DNA of 64,000 nt from Acinetobacter bohemicus ANC 3994 (GCF_000367925.1 NZ_KB849164.1:722349-786348), one strand, 5' to 3'; shown: positions 51,575-61,148, numbered from the stretch's first letter. Translations and numbers: made by a program. The notes: generated from the sequence alone by a model not told the origin.

Positions 51575-53593
51575 ATGGGACAGGATCGTTTAGTACCGCG
51601 GTATCAATGGGTTGCAAAACAATTATTCAGAAGTTCTAAAGCACTCAATGAAATTTTTCAGGATCAGCTTAATATTGTCACTGATCTCAATGCACAAAAT
51701 ATGTTTCGGATCGATCAAGAGCAGCATTCTGTATATATCGCAAATGGTTTATTTCAACTGCAATTTTCTGTACCTACATCTACACCAGTATTAGTTCAGA
51801 GCAGTATTTTGTCTTGTGATTTTAATTATTGGGGACAAAAAGCAGAATTGGTGGAAGAGTTCATATTGCATGATCTGTATTTTTTGACTGGCGATTTAAA
51901 GCCGCAACATTCTCTTTTTCTGCGTCAAAAGGCACAACAGTTCCGGCAAGTCTTGTTAGATCAGGTCTATTTATGGATCGATGGCGCTGAGCGGGTCAGT
52001 ATTTTTTTGAAACAGCTTTCTTTGCTTCAAGCTGAAATGATTGATCATCTGATGATGAAGGCTGATTTTTATCAGTCTACTGTTTTGACTGATTGTGTAA
52101 TCAATGAAAGCCAAGTACCTGAACCGATTATTCAAATGCTACAAGAGATTTGCTCTATTCAAGGCATTTGTGTGGATGGAATTCTACCAATACAGCCTTT
52201 AATGGAATGTTTGGATGATTTTTGTTTTAGTGCCGCTCAATTTTTACCTCGTCCCATGTATCGTATTTTGGCATTGTCATTTGAAGAGCGCTTTAATTTA
52301 AATGAGTTAATCGAATATCAAGATGATATACATTTGCTCTATCGTCATGCAGAAGAAAAAAGCCATTTATTGGGTTTTGTGCGTTTAATGCGGCGCGAAC
52401 TTTGGCACCGCGATGATTTATTGTCAAAGCATAACTTTCTTGATTTGAGCGCGATTGTTTGGCAAAAAAAGGTGGCAAAACTACCGTTATTTGATTATCC
52501 ACGTGTAGTGAATTGGTTGTTTAAACAATCAGCTGAAGTGTTGGATTGGATCAGTGCAAATATTCAACAAAGCAGTGTCAGGGTTGCTGTGACTGCCCTT
52601 AGTTTTGTCGATAGCAGTCAGGTTCATGCACAGATTATTTTAGCCACCTTACAGTATTTTCAGCATTCATCTGCACGCATGTTTATTCAGAGTTGTCATT
52701 ATTTTGCTATGCAAGAAGCGTGGTTTAAACATGAAAATAACTATACCGTCATCCTAAAAGGACAAAGACAATCGATTGAGGATCAGCGCATTGCCATCAG
52801 TCCATCTATTTTGTACTTGGATGAATGGATGGCGTTGATGCGTAATGTTGCGAAAACAGATGATCATATGGTTAAACAGATTTATGTGCGTTTAAGTCGG
52901 GTCATGCAAGCGTATATGTTGCATCTACACAAAATAACGCAAGCATTGCCTGAAGACTTGATGGGCTATCTTCGTCCCGAAACCCATCAAAATCGTGATT
53001 TTTATACGGTATTACAGCGCTATAAAATGCAGTTGGATCAGTTTAGACAGATTTTTTATTTACGTCATCGTTATACTCGAGTATCGGTCTTTGATGCTTA
53101 TGTACGCGATTATTTGGTTGATTATTTTACAGATAATAAAAGTGTACCGAAAAGTATCACTTGGATGGGGCTTTTTCATCAAGCGGTGTATTGGCATGAC
53201 CAAATTCAAACACAAGAAATCATGAGCAAGTTAAAGAAAAATTTTGCCTTAGCGGTATGGCAACCAATTACATTAATAAAAAAGATCCAATTTTCAGATT
53301 GGTGTTTTGAAGAACTGGCAGATTTAGAGCGAATTATTGAAGAATCTAAACGATGTCATCATTGTTTAGCGGCAAGTTATGCACAGCATATTGTTGATCG
53401 GGAATATGTGGCTTTTCATATGTCATCTCAAACGGTTCAACAACATATGACATTGGGTTGTCATGTTCAAGAAGGGAAGCTGGTCTATGATCAGTTGGAA
53501 TATTCCAATAACCGTAAAGCCGAAGCGCTTGTTGTGGAGGTCGCAGTGCAATTTATTGCTTGGTTAAATTCACAGCTATCGTTGCTTAAGTGA
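51575..53593 (+). CDS. PcfJ-like domain protein, 672 aa
   Basis: A large soluble protein. Most of it is an unrecognised, aromatic-rich helical region. Near the C-terminus (about residues 590-650) CHHCLAASYAQHIVDREYVAF and LGCHVQEGKLVYDQLEYSNNRKA resemble the PcfJ domain, named after a conjugative-plasmid protein of Enterococcus and also found on chromosomes. Two close cysteines and a histidine (RCHHC) could bind metal. No plasmid, phage or transfer genes surround it. Function unknown. GAGGCG precedes the ATG. It lies about 90 bp before the helicase gene on the same strand. Confidence 0.7.
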   Translation: MGQDRLVPRYQWVAKQLFRSSKALNEIFQDQLNIVTDLNAQNMFRIDQEQHSVYIANGLFQLQFSVPTSTPVLVQSSILSCDFNYWGQKAELVEEFILHDLYFLTGDLKPQHSLFLRQKAQQFRQVLLDQVYLWIDGAERVSIFLKQLSLLQAEMIDHLMMKADFYQSTVLTDCVINESQVPEPIIQMLQEICSIQGICVDGILPIQPLMECLDDFCFSAAQFLPRPMYRILALSFEERFNLNELIEYQDDIHLLYRHAEEKSHLLGFVRLMRRELWHRDDLLSKHNFLDLSAIVWQKKVAKLPLFDYPRVVNWLFKQSAEVLDWISANIQQSSVRVAVTALSFVDSSQVHAQIILATLQYFQHSSARMFIQSCHYFAMQEAWFKHENNYTVILKGQRQSIEDQRIAISPSILYLDEWMALMRNVAKTDDHMVKQIYVRLSRVMQAYMLHLHKITQALPEDLMGYLRPETHQNRDFYTVLQRYKMQLDQFRQIFYLRHRYTRVSVFDAYVRDYLVDYFTDNKSVPKSITWMGLFHQAVYWHDQIQTQEIMSKLKKNFALAVWQPITLIKKIQFSDWCFEELADLERIIEESKRCHHCLAASYAQHIVDREYVAFHMSSQTVQQHMTLGCHVQEGKLVYDQLEYSNNRKAEALVVEVAVQFIAWLNSQLSLLK

Positions 53594-53681
53594 CAGCTCG
53601 TGTCGTTAAACTTTTTTCTGGGCTTAACTTTTGAGGAAAAAATCGGTAGGCTATAGCCGTTAATTTATGGTTATAGGTCTT

Positions 53682-55397
53682 ATGAAACAAGAAACTGCAC
53701 TCAAGCTTTTAAAAGCAGGCGAAAATGTCTTTTTAACAGGTTCGGCTGGTGCAGGGAAAACCTATACACTTAATCAGTACATCAATTATTTGAAAGCGCG
53801 TAAAGTGCCTGTCGCGATTACTGCTTCAACCGGTATTGCGGCAACACACATGAATGGGATGACCATTCATACGTGGGCAGGCATTGGTATTAAAGATTTT
53901 TTATCTGATGCCGATCTAAAAAATATGAAAGAGCGTAAGTATTTAAAAGAGCATTTGGAAAATGCCCAAGTGCTGATTATTGATGAAATTTCGATGTTGC
54001 ATGCCAAGCAACTGAATTTGGTCAATCAAGTCCTCAAATATTTTAAAGAAAGTGATGAAGCTTTTGGCGGGATTCAAGTCATTGTTGCGGGCGACTTTTT
54101 TCAGTTGCCACCGGTAGGTAAAAATGATGAACGCAACCGTGATAAGTTCTGCTTTATGTCCGATGCTTGGGTGGAAGCGAAATTTCGGGTCTGTTATTTG
54201 ACCGAGCAACATCGTCAAGGCAACGACTATTTAAATGACATCTTAAATGCGATTCGTAGTCAAAGTATTACCACGGAACATTTGCAGGCTTTAGAACAAA
54301 CCAATCAACAAGATATTGGTGAAACCTTTACCCGTTTATATACCCATAACATGGATGTCGATGCGATTAACTTTAAACATTTAAACGCAATTGAGTCTGA
54401 TGGTCGCCAATTTGACGCAGTATGTGATGGTAATGACAAGTTAATTGAAACCTTAAAATCTTCAGTTCGTGCGCCGGAAAACTTAACCTTAAAGAAAAAT
54501 GCCAAAGTGATGTTTGTAAAAAATAACTTTGATATGGGCTATATCAACGGCAGTTTAGGGGAAGTGATCGGTTTTGAAGAAGACGATGATCATGGCATTT
54601 TGCCTAAAGTAAAACTCACCGATGGTACGGTACTTGTGGTCGAGCCTGAAACATGGTCGGTGGATAATGATGCAGGGAAAACCATTGCTAGTTTTCAGCA
54701 GATTCCACTGCGCTTAGCATGGGCCATTACCATTCATAAATCACAAGGCATGACCTTGGAAGCTGCGGAAATTAACCTGAGCCATACTTTTGAAAAAGGG
54801 CAAGGTTATGTCGCAATATCACGACTTAAAGCCTTAAATGGCTTAAAACTGCTGGGGATTAATCAACAGGCTCTTGAGCTAGACAGTTTGGCCATTAAAG
54901 CAGACCGACGCTTTCAGGAGTTGTCAGATGAAGCAGAAAACCACTTCGAGTTGATTGATTTAATTCCTCAACATAAAGCATTCATTCGTCATTGTGGCGG
55001 GATATTGAATGAAACAGAAATTCAGCGTAATGAAAAGAAAATTGCTAAAAGTGCGGGCAAAACCAATTATACCACTGCAACACTTGATGAAACGCGTGCA
55101 CTTTTTGAAGAAGGTTATGAAATTCAAGATATTGCGGTTGAACGTGGATTAACCCCTGCGACAATTATCAATCATTTGGCAAAATTGCATAAAGAGCAAG
55201 GCTTAGATATTTCTGTGGCTCATCCTGGTGATGAAGTGGTTGAGCAAGTACGTAAAATTTATAAGCGCTTAATGAAACGTCAAAGTGCTGAAAATTTTAG
55301 TGAAGAAGGGGCAATTAAACTACGTCCTATTGTAGAAGCGACTAACCCACGTATGGGTTATGATCAGGTACGTTTAGCCCTTCTTTTTGTCGAATAG
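53682..55397 (+). CDS. PIF1-like / RecD-type superfamily 1B DNA helicase
   Basis: 571 residues from the ATG at 53682 (TAGG upstream). The Walker A motif is NVFLTGSAGAGKTYTLN near residue 20, followed by ITASTGIAATHMNGMTIHTWAG, Walker B VLIIDEISML, VIVAGDFFQLPPV and YLTEQHRQ. The C-terminal RecA half has WAITIHKSQGMTLEAAEINL and GYVAISRLK. The last 130 residues carry a helix-turn-helix (ALFEEGYEIQDIAVERGLTP, helix-turn-helix_40 type), probably for DNA binding. The PIF1 family unwinds forks, R-loops and G-quadruplexes; the specific role here is unknown. It follows the PcfJ-like gene. Confidence 0.87.
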   Translation: MKQETALKLLKAGENVFLTGSAGAGKTYTLNQYINYLKARKVPVAITASTGIAATHMNGMTIHTWAGIGIKDFLSDADLKNMKERKYLKEHLENAQVLIIDEISMLHAKQLNLVNQVLKYFKESDEAFGGIQVIVAGDFFQLPPVGKNDERNRDKFCFMSDAWVEAKFRVCYLTEQHRQGNDYLNDILNAIRSQSITTEHLQALEQTNQQDIGETFTRLYTHNMDVDAINFKHLNAIESDGRQFDAVCDGNDKLIETLKSSVRAPENLTLKKNAKVMFVKNNFDMGYINGSLGEVIGFEEDDDHGILPKVKLTDGTVLVVEPETWSVDNDAGKTIASFQQIPLRLAWAITIHKSQGMTLEAAEINLSHTFEKGQGYVAISRLKALNGLKLLGINQQALELDSLAIKADRRFQELSDEAENHFELIDLIPQHKAFIRHCGGILNETEIQRNEKKIAKSAGKTNYTTATLDETRALFEEGYEIQDIAVERGLTPATIINHLAKLHKEQGLDISVAHPGDEVVEQVRKIYKRLMKRQSAENFSEEGAIKLRPIVEATNPRMGYDQVRLALLFVE

Positions 55398-55515
55398 TTT
55401 GGCGAATTATTGGTTTAAAGTACTTTAATTTATGCTTAATTTTTAGAAAATTTCATATCCCAAGACTTAAGTTGCGCTACACTGAAAAAATCTTATTCAA
55501 CAGCAACCCACGGAT

Positions 55516-56499
55516 ATGGAATTTAACGCGTGGTACAAGCTTCGCAGATTTGTTTATGATAATTTGCATAACGATGACTATGAAAGTACTTTTAGTCGCT
55601 GCTTAAATTTCTTTCTCATTTTATTGATTATTAGTAATACCGTTGCAGTGTTACTTGAATCGATTAATGATGTTTATCTGTTGTATCAACTGTACTTTGA
55701 TGCGTTTGAATTATTTTCCATCTTTGTTTTTACAGTCGAATATTTATTACGCTTTTGGGCTGTTGCTGAAAAAAATCCGTTTAACAGTGCATGGCAAAAT
55801 AGATGGTTATGGGTGCGAAGTGGTGGTGCCATCATCGACTTACTTTCAATTTTACCCGCATATATTAACTTCTTTGTGCATATCGATTTACGTTTCCTAC
55901 GAATCCTCAGATTATTTAGGTTGCTTAAACTGACGCGTTATTTTGTATCGTTACAAATTTTATTGCGTGTGATTGAACGTGAAAAAGGCTCATTTCAAGC
56001 GGTTATTTTTATTTTACTGATTATGATTGTGATGGCCGCAGCTGGGGTGTATGTCGTTGAAAATAAGGCACAGCCTGAAGTATTTAGTTCAATTCCTGCT
56101 TCTATGTGGTGGGCAGTGGTCACACTGACCACAGTGGGTTATGGGGATGTAACGCCCATCACGCCGTTGGGTAGGTTTCTTGGGGCATTGATTACAATTT
56201 TAGGGGTTGGTTTAGCGGCACTTCCAGCAGGTATTTTGGCGAATGGTTTAGCGAGTGAGCTTGAACTGCGTAAGCAAAAGTTGGAATTAAAATTTCGTGA
56301 ACTTTTACAAGTCGCTGAAATTGATTTAATTGCAGATGAAGAAAAAATTGAAAACTTGCGGAAAGAAGTCGGTCTGACTGTTGAGCAAACGCAGGATATT
56401 TTATTGCAGCTTATTCGTGAGGGTAAGGACGAAGAACTAGAACAGGAAAGGAATAAATATTGTTTCTGCCCGCATTGTGGACATAAGCTACCTGATTAA
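55516..56499 (+). CDS. voltage-gated-type potassium channel (6TM)
   Basis: 327 residues. A Kv-like layout: S1-S3 hydrophobic segments, a basic S4 (DLRFLRILRLFRLLKLTRYF with arginines every third residue) near residue 120, S5, the pore helix and selectivity filter LTTVGYGDVTP near residue 210, and S6 ending in a glycine/alanine-rich gate (VGLAALPAGILANG). A C-terminal coiled coil (residues 250-310) may drive tetramer assembly. The extreme C-terminus CFCPHCGHKLPD is a half zinc ribbon, unusual in characterised bacterial Kv channels. Inner membrane. Single gene. Confidence 0.88.
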   Translation: MEFNAWYKLRRFVYDNLHNDDYESTFSRCLNFFLILLIISNTVAVLLESINDVYLLYQLYFDAFELFSIFVFTVEYLLRFWAVAEKNPFNSAWQNRWLWVRSGGAIIDLLSILPAYINFFVHIDLRFLRILRLFRLLKLTRYFVSLQILLRVIEREKGSFQAVIFILLIMIVMAAAGVYVVENKAQPEVFSSIPASMWWAVVTLTTVGYGDVTPITPLGRFLGALITILGVGLAALPAGILANGLASELELRKQKLELKFRELLQVAEIDLIADEEKIENLRKEVGLTVEQTQDILLQLIREGKDEELEQERNKYCFCPHCGHKLPD

Positions 56500-56636
56500 A
56501 ATTTTAAATTTACAGCAAAAAGAACAAAGTTGATGGTTTAAGTATTTATAAAATAGGTGGGTTTAAAATGGTTGAATGTAATTTATTTTAATAAAAATTA
56601 ATGTGGTAAATGATAAATAGCTGAAGTAGAAAAGTT

Positions 56637-56665
56637 AAAAAAGAGGAAGTATTCACTTCCTCTTT
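56637..56665 (-). terminator. mhpB terminator
   Basis: AAAGAGGAAGT (56640-56650) and ACTTCCTCTTT (56655-56665) with an ATTC loop; the minus-strand side runs into a T tract just after the mhpB stop at 56669. Confidence 0.8.
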
Positions 56666-56668
56666 GCA

Positions 56669-57613
56669 TTATTTAGGTTCTGCGGTCATCATGCCCATGC
56701 CAGCGATCCATTCTTGAATCGGTTCATAATAATGGATTTCAGCATCATATTCACCGCAGGCTGAAAGTGCTGCAAATGCTGCAATCCATGCTCTGATTTC
56801 CTGACCACCACGTCCACCATCACGACGAATTTCATCATTGGTCATTTGGGCCAAATAATCAAAATCTGCATTTTTAAAGCGCTGTAGCAAATCTTTATCC
56901 CACTCAGGGTTAAGGGGTAAGGCAGCTGATAAGTCACCCTTTGCCAAACGTTGACCGACTGCAATCACTTTGGATTGGCGATGCTCACGTGTCTCTGGTG
57001 TTGGATTACGACCAGCGATAAGAAACTCTTGCACTTCATCTGGTGCGGTCTGAATTTGTGGTGTTGGGGGATCATGGGATAAGCCACCTGATCCAATAAT
57101 TAAAATTCGTTCATCCAAGGTTTTAAGATATTCACCAATCACTTTACCCAGTTCAATGACCCGTTTGATCCGTGGCATAGGTGCAGCAGCACCATTAATA
57201 AACACAGGAATCACCGGATAACGGTCAAGTTGACCTTCACAAAGTAAGTCCAGTGGTTGAGTAAAACCATGATCGGCTTGCATACGGTATGAATAAGAAA
57301 GATCAATTCCATGATCTAAACAGTGCTCAATTAAGCCAAGCGCTTGATCTTCTGGCACATTTAATGGCGCTGGTCCATAGTTCCAGTCACCGGCAGCCTG
57401 TGCTCGAACCCCTACGCAAAATGCAGGCATAAGGTCATAAAAGAAGCCATTAAAATGATCTGGGCCAAAAGAAATAATTAAAGTCGGATCGTATGCCTTA
57501 ACTTGATCGGCTAACTTTTGAAAAGTTGCTCGTGCTGAAGCCTCAATTGCTGGAGGAGGAGATGCAAAATCAAGTAACGGAGTGTGGGATACACAAATGA
57601 GTTTTATAGGCAC
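56669..57613 (-). CDS. mhpB: 3-carboxyethylcatechol 2,3-dioxygenase
   Basis: A 314-residue class III extradiol (LigB-type) ring-cleaving dioxygenase, the length of E. coli MhpB and alike throughout. Visible are the SHTPLLDF start with the first histidine, SFGPDHFNGFFYDLMPAFCVGV with the second iron ligand region, MQADHGFTQPLD, PVFINGAAAPMPR and IIGSGGLSHDPPTPQ. It cleaves 2,3-dihydroxyphenylpropionate and 2,3-dihydroxycinnamate. None of mhpACDEF is nearby, so it is solitary here; another catechol may be the true substrate. It lies next to a metE relic. Confidence 0.9.
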   Translation of the reverse strand: MPIKLICVSHTPLLDFASPPPAIEASARATFQKLADQVKAYDPTLIISFGPDHFNGFFYDLMPAFCVGVRAQAAGDWNYGPAPLNVPEDQALGLIEHCLDHGIDLSYSYRMQADHGFTQPLDLLCEGQLDRYPVIPVFINGAAAPMPRIKRVIELGKVIGEYLKTLDERILIIGSGGLSHDPPTPQIQTAPDEVQEFLIAGRNPTPETREHRQSKVIAVGQRLAKGDLSAALPLNPEWDKDLLQRFKNADFDYLAQMTNDEIRRDGGRGGQEIRAWIAAFAALSACGEYDAEIHYYEPIQEWIAGMGMMTAEPK

Positions 57614-57877
57614 TATTTTCTCTCAAAGCTACATTTGTTAATCCTTGCAGCTTAAGTTTAAATGCCTGTGAAAATACAATATTTATCTTAGATCAAACCA
57701 TAGTAAAAATATTCGTATTAGATTCATCTGTCTGTAGTGTTATTTTTTAAAGTATTGAAAATATTTGATATATTTTATTGTTAGATCATTTAAAGCGGTG
57801 GATTGTAAAAAGGTTTAACTCGAAGTGATTAAGTATTTTAATGCTGTTAAGACCAAAGTTTTAAATTCATTTGCAAC
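57614..57877. other. intergenic region upstream of mhpB
   Basis: About 260 bp, AT-rich, carrying the mhpB promoter region and ending at the left edge of the metE relic. No other gene or repeat was recognised. Confidence 0.35.
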
Positions 57878-58200
57878 TTAGGCATGTTTTTCAGCTTCGG
57901 CTGTATTGCCATCGAAAATACGAGACAAGTAAAGGAAGGTCAGTAAACCTGACATTACAACTTTAAGCGCTTGATTCAGGTTTTTAGCACGTTTAACCTG
58001 CGTCAATAAATCAAAGAAGTCAGCTTTAAACTGTTGAGCTGAATTTAATTCAGGTAAAAGCTAGTGGTAGTTGCTGTCAAACCATTTGGTCATTTCAAGT
58101 GTTGTAACGTCGGTACAGTTTGGTGCACGACCACGGGCTAAATAAAATTGTTGATCGACTCGGTTAAGTTTAGATACTGCATTAAAAACATCATCGAACA
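57878..58200 (-). pseudogene. metE: metE relic (cobalamin-independent methionine synthase fragment)
   Basis: On the minus strand a 107-codon frame from 58198 to a TAA at 57878-57880 contains QFYLARGRAPN, then LEMTKWFDSNYH, a TAG at 58061-58063 where MetE has tyrosine (NYHYLVPE), then LLPELNSAQQFKADFFDLL and LLTFLYLSRIFDG. These correspond to about residues 100-200 of the N-terminal half of MetE (normally about 750 residues). Everything else is missing at both ends. It is divergent from an intact metR, the normal metE-metR arrangement, so it is probably what is left of the native gene. Confidence 0.75.
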
Positions 58201-58240
58201 AAATTAAACATGAAACAAACTAATTAATTTTATGATAAAA

Positions 58241-58253
58241 TGATATTTATTCA
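58241..58253. promoter_or_regulatory. candidate MetR box
   Basis: TGATATTTATTCA matches the MetR pattern TGAA-N5-TTCA at all but one fixed position, and lies between metR and the metE relic, 29 bp before the metR start. Confidence 0.4.
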
Positions 58254-58281
58254 TTATTATAAGTTTATTGGTTTTTTGCTC

Positions 58282-59202
58282 ATGCTAGAAATTCGTCATT
58301 TGAAAACTTTAACTGCATTACGTGAGCACGGTTCACTGGTCGCTGCTGCTAATGATCTGTGTTTAACGCCTTCAGCTATTTCACATCAATTGAAAGAATT
58401 AGATCATTGGTATGGGGTAGAAGTGGTCAATCGTCGGAGTAGACCTGTCACATTTTCCAATGTCGGGCAACGTATACTTAAGCTTGCGGATGATGTCTTG
58501 CCACAAATTCAAATTACTCAGACAGACATTACTCGGATTGTGCATGGTCAGACGGGGCGAATCATTTTTTCATCTGAATGTCATAGTTGCTTTGATTGGC
58601 TCATGCCTTTATTGAATCAATATCGTCATATGTATCCTGATGTGGATCTCGATTTTGCTTCAGGTTTTGAATCAAATCCGCATGAACTTTTGCAAAATGC
58701 AGAATTTGATATGTTGATTACCGCCGACCCGATTGCCTTAAAAGGGATTGAGTATTTTCCGATTTTTGAATATGAATCTCGTTTGGTCTTATCCAATACA
58801 CATCCTTTGGTGAGAGCAGAACGTATCACGGTACAAGAGTTGGCAGAAGAAACTTTAATTACTTATCCAGTGGATAAGCACCGTTTAGATATCATGGCTA
58901 AATTATTTATTCCTGCCAATATTTTGCCGAAGCATATTCGTACGACCGATTTAACCCAAATGTTGATTCAACTGGTCGCAAGTGGTCGTGGAATTGCAGC
59001 GTTACCGGATTGGGTTGTGAATGAATATGAGCAAAAAGGCTGGGTGACTTCCCGTCGTTTAGACTGCGTTTCATCTACGGGATTACGTCGTACCTTATAT
59101 GCCGGTTATCGAACGGAAGAGAAAGAAAAAAGTTACTTTGAGGGTTTTTTAAAGCAACTGACCAAGTTCTCTCAAAAGCGTAATCAATACTATTCTGCAT
59201 AA
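58282..59202 (+). CDS. metR: LysR family regulator MetR
   Basis: 306 residues from the ATG at 58282. The N-terminal helix-turn-helix is HLKTLTALREHGSLVAAANDL followed by TPSAISHQLKEL. The effector domain has FSSECHSCFDWLMPLLNQY, the conserved ECHSC segment seen in E. coli MetR, plus ALPDWVVNEYEQKGWV. MetR uses homocysteine as coactivator for metE and other methionine genes. Its usual divergent target is only a relic here, so it must act on genes elsewhere or be redundant. A terminator follows at 59239. Confidence 0.9.
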   Translation: MLEIRHLKTLTALREHGSLVAAANDLCLTPSAISHQLKELDHWYGVEVVNRRSRPVTFSNVGQRILKLADDVLPQIQITQTDITRIVHGQTGRIIFSSECHSCFDWLMPLLNQYRHMYPDVDLDFASGFESNPHELLQNAEFDMLITADPIALKGIEYFPIFEYESRLVLSNTHPLVRAERITVQELAEETLITYPVDKHRLDIMAKLFIPANILPKHIRTTDLTQMLIQLVASGRGIAALPDWVVNEYEQKGWVTSRRLDCVSSTGLRRTLYAGYRTEEKEKSYFEGFLKQLTKFSQKRNQYYSA

Positions 59203-59238
59203 ATAGAATCAGTCTTGATTTGATATTGAGATGATCAC

Positions 59239-59278
59239 AAAACAGATGAGCTAAAGGATAGGCTCATCTGTTTTTAAG
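59239..59278 (+). terminator. metR terminator
   Basis: A perfect 13-bp stem, AAAACAGATGAGC (59239-59251) with GCTCATCTGTTTT (59262-59274), and a T run. Confidence 0.85.
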
Positions 59279-59407
59279 ACCAAATCATTATTTAATATAA
59301 AAACAAAAAAGTTGATTTTTAGATACTTTGATTTAAATTCACTATGCTGCGAGCTGGTCATTCCATTCTGCTGGAATTTTAACGAACTGAAATAATGACT
59401 CGCTTTT

Positions 59408-59860
59408 TTAAGAATGACCAATAAAGAGTGTCAGTATACCTGCGGCAATTAAAGGACCCACGGGAACACCGCGCAAGACAGCAACGCCAGCAACAGTACC
59501 AATCAGTAAGCCTGCAACCACATCGGGCTGATTGGTCATCAGTTTAACGCCACGCCCACCCAGCCATGCCACCAAAAGACCAATTGCGATGGCAAGTAAA
59601 GACTTCCAACTCATAAATGATTTTAAAATGGCTTCACCTGGAATTTTTCCACTGGCAATAGGTGTCAGTACACCAATGGTCAGAATAATAATACCAATAT
59701 TTAAACCATGTTGTTGCAAGTAAGGAAAAAATTCACTCAGTGGCGTAATTCGAAAAACAATCAATACGCCAGCTGCAATCGTGACAGCATTATTATGGCT
59801 AAAGATGCCACAAGCCAATAAAACCAAGAGTACGATAAGATTTAAATCTAAATTAGACAT
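59408..59860 (-). CDS. DUF441 family inner-membrane protein (YeaL-like)
   Basis: 150 residues from the ATG at 59860, matching the 148 residues of E. coli YeaL; a longer frame to 59941 adds an unlikely polar extension. Four membrane segments: LIVLLVLLACGIFSHNNAVT, a second near residue 30, IIILTIGVLTPIASGKIP, and VVAGLLIGTVAGVAVLRGVPVG with the family's GVPVGPLIAAGI end. Function unknown. Divergent from rsuA. Confidence 0.87.
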   Translation of the reverse strand: MSNLDLNLIVLLVLLACGIFSHNNAVTIAAGVLIVFRITPLSEFFPYLQQHGLNIGIIILTIGVLTPIASGKIPGEAILKSFMSWKSLLAIAIGLLVAWLGGRGVKLMTNQPDVVAGLLIGTVAGVAVLRGVPVGPLIAAGILTLFIGHS

Positions 59861-60001
59861 TACTTTTTGCAGGAGATTAGGAGAGATTATGTCTATTGTA
59901 TCGGGTTTTAAACTTAGATTTGCTTTAAAGCACTCGAACAATAAAATTAGTCTTCATTTCAGTATAGAATGCGCCTTTCATGCGAGTTAAAAGGGTCATT
60001 T

Positions 60002-60712
60002 ATGTTCTTGGAAAAGATGTTGCAGTCGCAAGGTTTTGGTTCACGCAAACATTGCCAACAGCTCATAAAAAATGGAGCGATTGCCATCCAAGGTGAGGTC
60101 ATGACCAATGCAAAACATAAACTAGATCTGAATCATTTAAGTTTTTCGGTCTATGGTGAACGTTTTGATTATCGTGAAAATGTTTATATTGCTTTAAACA
60201 AGCCACAAGATTATGAATGTTCACATCAGGCAACGCATCATTTTAGCGTATTTGATCTATTTGATGATGTATTGATGAACCGTGGTTTGCAATGTGTCGG
60301 TCGTTTAGATCAGGACACCAGCGGTCTTTTATTGTTGACAGATGATGGTCAATTTCTACAAGCTTTAACACATCCGAAAAAACATGTTGCGAAAGTATAT
60401 CGAATGCAAACGGCCGATCCTGTGACCGAACAACAAATGCAGCAATTGAGACAGGGTGTTGAATTACGCAATGAATCGGGAAGTTTTGCCGCAACAGATG
60501 TGATAAAAATTGCAGAACACGAATTACAGATGACCATCCATCAAGGGGTTTATCATCAAGTTAAGCGGATGTTAGCGGCTGTGGGAAATAAAGTTGAACA
60601 ATTGCATCGTCAGCAAATTGGCGCTTTAGAACTTCCAGATTTAGAACAAGGGAAGTGGATTTATCTGAGTCCAGAACAAGTAGAGCTTGCCAAAACACGT
60701 ATGGCTATTTAA
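60002..60712 (+). CDS. rsuA: 16S rRNA pseudouridine-516 synthase
   Basis: 236 residues from the ATG at 60002 (AAAGGG upstream). The N-terminal S4 RNA-binding domain is MLQSQGFGSRKHCQQLIKNG. The RsuA-family catalytic motif is CVGRLDQDTSGLLLLTDDG with the aspartate near residue 103, and the domain ends GVYHQVKRMLAAVGNKVEQLHR. Size and the single S4 domain favour RsuA, which modifies helix 18 of 16S rRNA, over the larger RluB or RluF. It overlaps the 3' end of the convergent GNAT gene by 8 bp. Confidence 0.85.
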   Translation: MFLEKMLQSQGFGSRKHCQQLIKNGAIAIQGEVMTNAKHKLDLNHLSFSVYGERFDYRENVYIALNKPQDYECSHQATHHFSVFDLFDDVLMNRGLQCVGRLDQDTSGLLLLTDDGQFLQALTHPKKHVAKVYRMQTADPVTEQQMQQLRQGVELRNESGSFAATDVIKIAEHELQMTIHQGVYHQVKRMLAAVGNKVEQLHRQQIGALELPDLEQGKWIYLSPEQVELAKTRMAI

Positions 60713-61148
60713 GGAAACAATGATAGGTTTGAAACTCATCATCTTTAATAAAGCCCATTTGTTCATAAAGTTGATGTGATTGATAATTGTTCTTTTCTGT
60801 TTGTAGGCTAATGCGTTGTGCATTTGCATGTCTTGCAAATAAAATTGCAGTATCAATTAATTGTTTTGCTGAACCCTGACGACGATACGTTGGGGTGACA
60901 TAAACATCGTCCAAAATATAATAGGTCGAGCAAGCCACTGAAGAAAAGCCCATATAAAGTAAAATAAAACCGGTCAGAACATCATCTTTTACATGAATAA
61001 AAATAACACTTTCTTCATTCTGAAAGCGTTGTTTTAAAAATTGATAGGAAAGCTTTAAATTTGAAGATGCGCCGTAAAATTGTCGATACTCATCGAATAA
61101 AACAGCAAGTGGATGTAAATCCTCCAAAGTTGCACGTCTTACGATCAT
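60705..61148 (-). CDS. GNAT family N-acetyltransferase
   Basis: 147 residues from the ATG at 61148 (GGAGTG upstream). The acetyl-CoA-binding motif A is YVTPTYRRQGSAKQLIDTAI (R-x-x-G-x-A form), preceded by the beta-4 strand STYYILDDV and followed by NYQSHQLYEQMGFIKDD. Acceptor substrate unknown. It overlaps rsuA tail to tail. Confidence 0.85.
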   Translation of the reverse strand: MIVRRATLEDLHPLAVLFDEYRQFYGASSNLKLSYQFLKQRFQNEESVIFIHVKDDVLTGFILLYMGFSSVACSTYYILDDVYVTPTYRRQGSAKQLIDTAILFARHANAQRISLQTEKNNYQSHQLYEQMGFIKDDEFQTYHCFLK

